A DNA stretch of 64,000 nucleotides, from the NCBI RefSeq assembly GCF_040744945.1, contig NZ_CP160453.1, positions 8,060,001-8,124,000 of the forward strand, given 5' to 3'. Below the pieces are notes generated by a model that was given only the letters and a program-made list of their open reading frames with translations, had not been told where the DNA came from and searched no databases. How positions within the stretch are numbered: position 1 is the stretch's first letter; the number at the start of each line of letters is the position of its first letter. The position numbers and the translations under genes are program-made. Positions 58,751-64,000 of this stretch are shown piece by piece. The DNA is from Saccharothrix sp. HUAS TT1. GTDB lineage: Bacteria > Actinomycetota > Actinomycetes > Mycobacteriales > Pseudonocardiaceae.

Positions 58751-58762
58751 TACCGATCGGTA
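58751..58762. promoter_or_regulatory. Palindrome upstream of fadA
   Basis: Perfect 12-bp palindrome TACCGATCGGTA, 58 bases before the fadA start. Possible operator of a TetR-type fatty-acid regulator located elsewhere. Confidence 0.5.
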
Positions 58763-58820
58763 GGAGTCGCGACCCGCCAGTCGGTGGGATCTCAACGTCA
58801 CCACAAGTGGAGGAGACGCC

Positions 58821-60041
58821 GTGGCCGCACCAGTAGCGCCGGCACGCGTTCGAAACGTGGTCTTCGTCGACGGCGTGCGCACGCCGTTCGGCAAGGCCGG
58901 CCCCAAGGGGATCTTCGCGGAGACCCGTGCCGACGACCTGGTCGTCAAGGTGATCCGCGAGCTGCTGCGGCGCCACCCCGAACTGCCGCCGGAGCGGGTG
59001 GACGAGGTGGCCATCGCGGCCACCACGCAGATCGGCGACCAGGGCCTGACCATCGGCCGGACCGCGGCGCTGCTCGCGGGCCTGCCGAAGTCGGTGCCCG
59101 GCTACGCCGTCGACCGCATGTGCGCGGGCGCGATGACCGCCGTGACGACGTCGGCCAGCGGCATCGCGTTCGGCGCGTACGACGTCGTCATCGCGGGTGG
59201 CGTCGAGCACATGGGGCGGCACCCGATGGGCGAGGGCGTCGACCCCAACCCGCGGTTCCTGTCCGACAAGATCGTGGACCCGTCCGCGCTGGTCATGGGC
59301 TCGACGGCGGAGAACCTGCACGACCGGTTCCCGCACCTGACCAAGGAGCGCACCGACGCGTTCGCGGCGGCCTCGCAGGCCAAGTACGCCGACGCGGTGA
59401 AGAACGGCAAGATCGGCCCGGAGCTGGTGCCGGTCGCGACCCGGTCCGCCGAGAACGGCTGGGGCCTGGCCACCGCCGACGAGCCGCCGCGCCCCGGCAC
59501 CACGGTCGAGGACCTGGCCAAGCTCAAGACGCCGTTCCGCCCGCACGGCCGGGTCACCGCGGGCAACGCCGCGGGCCTGAACGACGGCGCGACCGGCTGC
59601 ATCCTGGCCGACGAGGAGACCGCCCGCGAGCTGGGCCTGCCGGTCGGCATGCGGCTGGTCGGCTACTCGTTCATGGGCGTCGAGCCCGAGGTCATGGGCG
59701 TCGGCCCGGTGCCCGCGACGGAGAAGGCGCTCAAGCGCGCCGGCCTGTCCGTCGAGGACATCGGCCTGTTCGAGATCAACGAGGCGTTCGCCGTGCAGGT
59801 GCTCGCCTTCCTCGACCACTTCGGCATCGCCGACGACGACCCGCGGGTCAACCAGTGGGGCGGCGCGATCGCCACCGGCCACCCGCTCGCGTCCTCCGGC
59901 GTGCGGCTGATGACCCAGCTGTCGCGGCAGTTCGCCGAGCGCCCGGACGTGCGCTACGGCATCACCACCATGTGCATCGGCATCGGCATGGGCGGCACCG
60001 TGATCTGGGAGAACCCCCACTGGAACGGAGAGTCGAAGTGA
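58821..60041 (+). CDS. fadA: Acetyl-CoA acyltransferase (thiolase)
   Basis: A 406-residue beta-oxidation thiolase that cleaves 3-ketoacyl-CoA to acetyl-CoA and a shortened acyl-CoA. Nucleophile Cys in DRMCAGAMTAVTT near residue 96; catalytic His in INEAFAVQ and ATGHPLASSG; C-terminal acid/base Cys in TMCIGIGMGG. GTG 58821. The stop overlaps the GTG of fadB, so the trifunctional enzyme complex is made from one transcript. Confidence 0.92.
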   Translation: MAAPVAPARVRNVVFVDGVRTPFGKAGPKGIFAETRADDLVVKVIRELLRRHPELPPERVDEVAIAATTQIGDQGLTIGRTAALLAGLPKSVPGYAVDRMCAGAMTAVTTSASGIAFGAYDVVIAGGVEHMGRHPMGEGVDPNPRFLSDKIVDPSALVMGSTAENLHDRFPHLTKERTDAFAAASQAKYADAVKNGKIGPELVPVATRSAENGWGLATADEPPRPGTTVEDLAKLKTPFRPHGRVTAGNAAGLNDGATGCILADEETARELGLPVGMRLVGYSFMGVEPEVMGVGPVPATEKALKRAGLSVEDIGLFEINEAFAVQVLAFLDHFGIADDDPRVNQWGGAIATGHPLASSGVRLMTQLSRQFAERPDVRYGITTMCIGIGMGGTVIWENPHWNGESK

Positions 60042-62149
60042 CCGCGCTGACCGCCGACGAGGCCAAGGCCCTGTTCCCCGACGAGGTCGTGACCCACGCC
60101 CGCACCCGGTTCGTGACGGTGCCCGGCGTCGAGGGCCGGGTCGCGCTGATCACCATCGACAACGGCCACGACCACACCCGGCCGTCCACGTTCGGCCCGC
60201 AGTCGCTGGTGAGCCTGGGCGCGGCGTTCGACGAGGCCGTCGCGGGCTCGCCGGCCGCCATCGCGGTCACCGGCAAGCCGTTCGTCTTCGCCGTCGGCGC
60301 GGACCTGACGGCCGTCGAGGGCGCTTCCGAGCGCTCCCAGGCCGTCACCATCGGTCAGCTCGGGCACGACGTGTTCCGCAAGTTCACCGAGTCGACCGTG
60401 CCGACCTTCGCGTTCGTCAACGGCGCGGTGATGGGCGGCGGCCTGGAGCTGGCGCTGTCGTGCCACTACCGGACGCTGGCGTCCAACGCGGCGGCCATCG
60501 CGCTGCCCGAGGTGTTCCTCGGGCTGTTCCCGGGCTGGGGCGGCACGCAGCTGCTGCCGAACCTGATCGGCCCGAACGACGCGGTCACCGTGATCTTCGA
60601 GAACGCGTTGAACCAGAACAAGATGCTCAACCCCAGGCAGGCGCTGGACCTGGGCATCGCCGACGTGCTGTTCGACTCGGCGGACTACCTGGAGCAGTCG
60701 CTGCTGTGGCTGGCCTCCGTGGTGCGCGGCGACGTCGTGCCCGCGCGCCGGGAGATCGACCGCGGTGCGGGCTGGGACGCCGCCGTGGCGCGGGCGAAGG
60801 CCGTCGTCGAGGGCAGGACCAAGGGCGCGGCGCCCGGTGCGCTGAAGGCGTTGGAGCTGCTGGAGCTGGCGCGGGCCAACGACCTGGACGCGGGCTACGC
60901 GGCCGAGACCGAGGCACTGGCCGACGTCGTGATGAGCGACGAGCTGCGGGCCGGGCTGTACTCGTTCAACCTGGTGCAGAAGCGGGCCAAGCGGCCGGCG
61001 GGCGCGCCGGACAAGTCGTTGGCGCGCAAGGTGACCAAGGTCGGCGTCGTCGGCGCGGGCCTGATGGCCTCGCAGATGGCGCTGCTGTTCGCGCGGCGGC
61101 TGGAGGTGCCGGTGGTGCTCACCGACATCGACCAGGCGCGGGTGGACAAGGGCGTCGGGTACGTGCACGGCGAGGTCGACAAGCTGCTGGCCAAGAAGCG
61201 CGTGTCGGCGGACAAGGCGAACCGGCTCAAGGCGCTCGTCACGGGCTCGCTGGACAAGGCGGCGTTCGCGGACGCGGACTTCGTCATCGAGGCCGTGTTC
61301 GAGGACCTGGACGTGAAGCGGAAGGTGTTCGCCGAGGTCGAGGAGCACGTGTCGGCGGAGGCGGTGCTGGCGACCAACACGTCGTCGCTGTCGATCACCG
61401 ACATGGCCGCCGGCCTCAAGCACCCCGAGCGGGTCGTCGGCTTCCACTTCTTCAACCCGGTCGCGATCATGCCGCTGCTGGAGATCGTGCGGGCCGAGCG
61501 GACCGACGACGCGACGCTCGCGACCGCGTTCGCGGTGGGCAAGCAGCTGAAGAAGTCGTCGGTGCTGGTGAAGGACGCGCCGGCGTTCGTGGTGAACCGG
61601 CTGCTCACGCGGTTCATGAGCGAGGTCGTCGAGTCGATCGACGAGGGCACCCCGTTCGAGGTGGCGGACAAGGCCACCGAGCCGCTGGGCCTGCCCATGT
61701 CGCCGTTGGTCCTGCTGCAGCTCGTCGGCCCGGCCGTGGCGCTGCACGTGGCGGGGACGATGCACGGCGCGTTCCCGGACCGGTTCGGCGTGTCGGAGAA
61801 CATGAAGCGGTTCGTGGAGGCCGGCAAGACGGCGGTGTACCAGTGGGACTCGACGGGCAAGGCTTCCGTCGACCCCGAGGTGCAGGCGCTGTGGCAGTTC
61901 GGCGACCGGCCGCTGACCGGTGACGAGGTGTTCGCGCGGGCGCTGGAGGCGCTGGCCGAGGAGATCCGGATCATGCTCGACGAGGGCGTGGTGGCGGAGG
62001 CGCAGGACATCGACCTGTGCATGCTCCTCGGCGCCGGCTGGCCGTTCTGGCTGGGCGGCATCACCCCGTACCTGGACCGCTCGGGCATCTCGGAGAAGGT
62101 GACGGGCAAGCGGTTCCTCGCGCCCGGCGTCGCCTCCGTGCCCGCCTGA
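60038..62149 (+). CDS. fadB: Fatty-acid oxidation multifunctional protein
   Basis: A 703-residue alpha subunit. Residues 1-310: enoyl-CoA hydratase (crotonase) domain, with the oxyanion segment VFAVGADLTAVEG, VNGAVMGGGLELALSC and the Glu in LPEVFLGLFPGWGGTQ. Residues about 330-520: 3-hydroxyacyl-CoA dehydrogenase NAD-binding domain (VGVVGAGLMASQMALLF; FHFFNPVAIMPLLEIV with catalytic His). Residues 520-700: C-terminal dimerisation domains (KDAPAFVVNRLLTRF). GTG 60038 overlaps the fadA stop. Pairs with FadA in beta-oxidation. Confidence 0.93.
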   Translation: MTALTADEAKALFPDEVVTHARTRFVTVPGVEGRVALITIDNGHDHTRPSTFGPQSLVSLGAAFDEAVAGSPAAIAVTGKPFVFAVGADLTAVEGASERSQAVTIGQLGHDVFRKFTESTVPTFAFVNGAVMGGGLELALSCHYRTLASNAAAIALPEVFLGLFPGWGGTQLLPNLIGPNDAVTVIFENALNQNKMLNPRQALDLGIADVLFDSADYLEQSLLWLASVVRGDVVPARREIDRGAGWDAAVARAKAVVEGRTKGAAPGALKALELLELARANDLDAGYAAETEALADVVMSDELRAGLYSFNLVQKRAKRPAGAPDKSLARKVTKVGVVGAGLMASQMALLFARRLEVPVVLTDIDQARVDKGVGYVHGEVDKLLAKKRVSADKANRLKALVTGSLDKAAFADADFVIEAVFEDLDVKRKVFAEVEEHVSAEAVLATNTSSLSITDMAAGLKHPERVVGFHFFNPVAIMPLLEIVRAERTDDATLATAFAVGKQLKKSSVLVKDAPAFVVNRLLTRFMSEVVESIDEGTPFEVADKATEPLGLPMSPLVLLQLVGPAVALHVAGTMHGAFPDRFGVSENMKRFVEAGKTAVYQWDSTGKASVDPEVQALWQFGDRPLTGDEVFARALEALAEEIRIMLDEGVVAEAQDIDLCMLLGAGWPFWLGGITPYLDRSGISEKVTGKRFLAPGVASVPA

Positions 62150-62161
62150 CCCGCCTGGTCT

Positions 62162-62209
62162 GCGCAACGCCCGATCCGCGCAACGCCCGATCCGCGCAAC
62201 GCCCGGTCG
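62162..62209 (+). repeat. Three tandem 16-bp units
   Basis: GCGCAACGCCCGATCC at 62162-62177 and 62178-62193, and a variant at 62194-62209. The third unit forms the left arm of the terminator that follows. Confidence 0.8.
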
Positions 62210-62231
62210 CCTCGTGCGGCCGGGCGTTGCG
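62195..62231 (+). terminator. Terminator after fadB
   Basis: Perfect 12-base stem CGCAACGCCCGG / CCGGGCGTTGCG with a 13-base loop, 46 bases after the fadB stop. The repeated left arms upstream could form alternative hairpins with the same right arm. Confidence 0.75.
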
Positions 62232-62359
62232 TTCGTCGTGGGCACCCGCTTTTTGCGGACCGGCGCGGCGGCCGTCGGTCTACCGTCGGGGGGATCGGTC
62301 ACCTTCGCGTCCGGCCGCACCGGACACCGGTCGTACTTCGACCGAAAGGGTGATCCCCC

Positions 62360-62938
62360 ATGCGTTCGCTGCGCAAGATCGCGCTCTGCCTGGCCACGGC
62401 CGCGCTCATGACCGTCGTCGTCACACCTCCCGCCGGGGCCTCCGTCGCGGACGGCGGCTTCGAGAGCCCCGTGGTGCCGGCGAACACGTTCAACCGGTAC
62501 GGCGTCGGCTCGTCGTTGGGCGCGTGGACGGTCACCGCGAACACCGTCGACCTGAGCGGCGCCGGGTTCTGGGAGACGGCGGAGGGCGCGCAGTCGCTGG
62601 ACCTGGACGGCCACTCGCTGCCGGGTGCGGTCAGCCAGACCATCACCACGGTGCCGCTGTTCGCCTACCGCGTGAGCTACAAGCTGGCCGGCAACCCCGC
62701 CGCCGGGCCGGCCGTCAAGACCGGTCGGGTGCTGGTCGACGGGAGCGTGCTGCAGGACTTCTCGTTCGACGTCACCGGCAGGTCGTTGCAGGACATGGGG
62801 TACGTCGGTCGGCAGGCCGTCTTCGTGGCCACGGGGTTCACCACCACGATCACGTTCGCAAGCACCACCGGTTCCGGCTACGGCCCGGTGATCGACAAGG
62901 TGTGGGTCGACAACTGCCTGCCGCTGCTCTGCCCCTGA
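62360..62938 (+). CDS. Secreted choice-of-anchor C / DUF642-like protein
   Basis: A 192-residue exported protein. Signal peptide (IALCLATAALMTVVVTPPAGA) followed by the typical opening VADGGFESPVVPANTFNRYG and a galactose-binding-like beta-sandwich (SLGAWTVTANTVDLSG, AQSLDLDGHSLPGAVSQTI, AYRVSYKLAGNP). This pattern matches DUF642 or choice-of-anchor-C proteins, probably carbohydrate-binding. Two C-terminal Cys (DNCLPLLCP) may form a disulfide. ATG 62360 behind AAAGGGTGA. Single gene. Confidence 0.82.
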   Translation: MRSLRKIALCLATAALMTVVVTPPAGASVADGGFESPVVPANTFNRYGVGSSLGAWTVTANTVDLSGAGFWETAEGAQSLDLDGHSLPGAVSQTITTVPLFAYRVSYKLAGNPAAGPAVKTGRVLVDGSVLQDFSFDVTGRSLQDMGYVGRQAVFVATGFTTTITFASTTGSGYGPVIDKVWVDNCLPLLCP

Positions 62939-62986
62939 CCCTCGCCGTCGTGCGCCGGCCGGTGTGCGGTGCTTCCCTGGTGACCG

Positions 62987-63385
62987 ATGCCCGACACCGC
63001 ACCCGACCGCGCCACCCGCCTCCGCCTCGCCATCCTGCGCGACGGCAACGACTGCACGTGGTGCCGTCGCCCGTTCACCGGCCACGTCACCCCCACCACC
63101 GACCACCTGGTGCCGAAGGTCAAGGGCGGCCCGTCGTGGTCGGAGAACGAGGTGGCCGCCTGCCACCGCTGCAACCGCGCCCGCGGCCACCTCTCCCCGG
63201 TCGACTGGCTGACCGAGTGCGAACACCGCGGCTGGCACCCCGACCGCGCCCGCGTCGTCCGCCTCCTGACCTCCCTCGCCGAAGCGATCACCGCCCGAGG
63301 AGGCCAACGCCGAGCCCGCCCCTACCTGCACGCCCAACTCCGCCGCCTGACCGACACGGCGGACGGAACTTCCGCGCCCACCTGA
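62987..63385 (+). CDS. HNH endonuclease family protein
   Basis: A 132-residue protein with a compact HNH nuclease domain: zinc-binding CTWCRRPF and CHRCNRARG, and the catalytic TDHLVPKVKGG between them. The C-terminal 60 residues are basic and helical. No restriction-modification or toxin partner is nearby, so its role is unknown. ATG 62987. The usual second Asn/His of the motif lies in NEVAACHRCN. Confidence 0.83.
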   Translation: MPDTAPDRATRLRLAILRDGNDCTWCRRPFTGHVTPTTDHLVPKVKGGPSWSENEVAACHRCNRARGHLSPVDWLTECEHRGWHPDRARVVRLLTSLAEAITARGGQRRARPYLHAQLRRLTDTADGTSAPT

Positions 63386-63483
63386 CCCCTGCCGGCCACT
63401 CCGCCATCTCCCATTCGGCTGCGCGCATCCGACACCGTCCGCTACGGTCGGACATCGGCTCATCACCGAGAGCAAGGGGAAAC

Positions 63484-64000
63484 GTGAGCGGCGTGTACCG
63501 GTTCGGCTTCGAGGACGGCGACGAAGAGGATCAGCGTCCTCGACCCGCGCCCCAGGAGCCCGAAGCTCAGCAAGACGCCCTGGTAGGACGTGACGCTGAC
63601 GGTGTCGTCACCGTGTCGGTGAACGACGCGGCCGAGGTCCAGTCGGTCACCATCGCCGCGCAGTGGCGGCAGTCGGTCGACCCGCGCGTCCTGGGCTCAA
63701 CGGTGACCCGAGCCGCGAACGCGGCCACCATGGCGGCGTTGGCCAAGCAGGTCGAGCGACCGGCGGAGCCCGCGCCACGGCGAGAGCCGCCACCCCGGTC
63801 CGACGACCGCATCACGCCCGAGCAGGCGTTGCGGTTGATGGACACCGTCAGCGCCGACCTGGCCCGGTTCGCGCAGCGGATGACAGAGGTCGTGGACCGC
63901 CCGTTGGTGGTGGAGAGCCGGGGCGGGCACGTCCGCGGCACGATCCACCGGGGACACGTCCTCGACCTGGAGGTCGATCCCGCGTGGACGCACACGGCCC
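63484..64000 (+). CDS. YbaB/EbfC-like protein, 3'-truncated
   Basis: Open to the right edge of the window, with at least 172 residues. GTG 63484 follows AAGGGG and a -10-like TACGGT about 40 bases further up. An acidic start (FGFEDGDEEDQRP) is followed by a YbaB-like core (VVTVSVNDAAEVQSVTIAAQW, ...LGSTVTRAANAATMAALAKQV), a Pro/Arg-rich linker and a further domain. Actinobacterial proteins of this type often start type VII secretion loci, so one may continue beyond the window. Confidence 0.68.
   Translation, partial: MSGVYRFGFEDGDEEDQRPRPAPQEPEAQQDALVGRDADGVVTVSVNDAAEVQSVTIAAQWRQSVDPRVLGSTVTRAANAATMAALAKQVERPAEPAPRREPPPRSDDRITPEQALRLMDTVSADLARFAQRMTEVVDRPLVVESRGGHVRGTIHRGHVLDLEVDPAWTHTA

Noticed and set aside
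62162..62209. CRISPR-like short repeats
   Set aside because: Three 16-bp units joined head to tail with no spacers and part of a terminator; not a CRISPR array.
59954..63475. Very long minus-strand open frame of over 1,100 codons
   Set aside because: It runs antisense through fadA, fadB and the following genes; its protein is Arg/Gly/Pro/His-rich without motifs, the usual mirror of high-GC genes.
1..64000. tRNA, rRNA and antibiotic biosynthesis genes
   Set aside because: No cloverleaf or rRNA sequence was recognised on either strand, and no polyketide, NRPS or terpene enzymes are present.

Overview
The window is 64 kb of high-GC chromosomal DNA from a filamentous actinomycete. The gene set best fits the Pseudonocardiales (Saccharothrix/Actinosynnema/Lentzea-like), but I infer this from style and cannot confirm the genus. 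The signs are strong G/C preference at third codon positions, many GTG and some TTG starts, several leaderless genes (TANNNT about 7 nt before the start codon), overlapping GTGA/ATGA stop-starts, DUF3000 and DUF3040 genes, HemQ-type heme synthesis, type VII secretion substrates and YbaB-like proteins. I see no rRNA, tRNA, CRISPR array, transposase or integrase.

Layout. 1-7.8 kb: housekeeping genes (truncated rocD, a DUF2252 gene, a histidine phosphatase with nnrD, ctaA, an ABC-F ATPase, DUF3040, zapE). 7.8-12.8 kb: a RibD-like reductase, then a six-gene Asp23/Gls24-AmaP envelope operon that runs into a LigC-type DNA ligase. 12.8-17 kb: an EamA exporter, a lipoprotein of the tripeptidyl-aminopeptidase family that has lost its nucleophile serine, a 33-residue peptide with eight cysteines, DUF6319 and DUF2238 genes. 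17-21 kb: a secreted GH81 beta-1,3-glucanase and a DUF1996 protein behind a perfect LacI-type operator. 22.6-24.6 kb: a 1.9-kb segment with two apparently frameshifted genes, bounded by a 24-bp direct repeat at the 3' end of a LigD-polymerase gene, so possibly a small integrated element. 25.5-31.8 kb: DinB, a TetR regulator facing two acyl-CoA dehydrogenases, a GntR regulator, an asparaginase and msrB.

31.8-36.4 kb holds the most interesting locus. Three related membrane proteins of the TIGR04222 type, two of them ending in Gly/Cys/Ser-rich tails, are followed without gaps by a DUF692 (MNIO) iron-dependent enzyme, a small partner-like protein and a lipoprotein. A 21-codon ORF with a strong ribosome binding site and a structured leader lies just upstream. 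The arrangement looks like a RiPP-type system in which the enzyme modifies cysteines on membrane-anchored tails.

36.5-46.5 kb: three tandem secreted S8 proteases of about 1,080 residues, each with a TTG start and its own terminator. 46.6-49.1 kb: a YbaB protein and three type VII secretion-associated genes. 49.1-52.3 kb: hemE-hemY-hemQ. 52.4-58.7 kb: DUF3000, a dipeptidase, an orphan response regulator with a dyad-rich leader, rnd, a 141-bp palindrome, and a MerR regulator facing a two-gene membrane operon. 58.8-62.1 kb: the fadA-fadB beta-oxidation pair. 62.3-64 kb: a secreted protein, an HNH endonuclease and a truncated YbaB-like gene.
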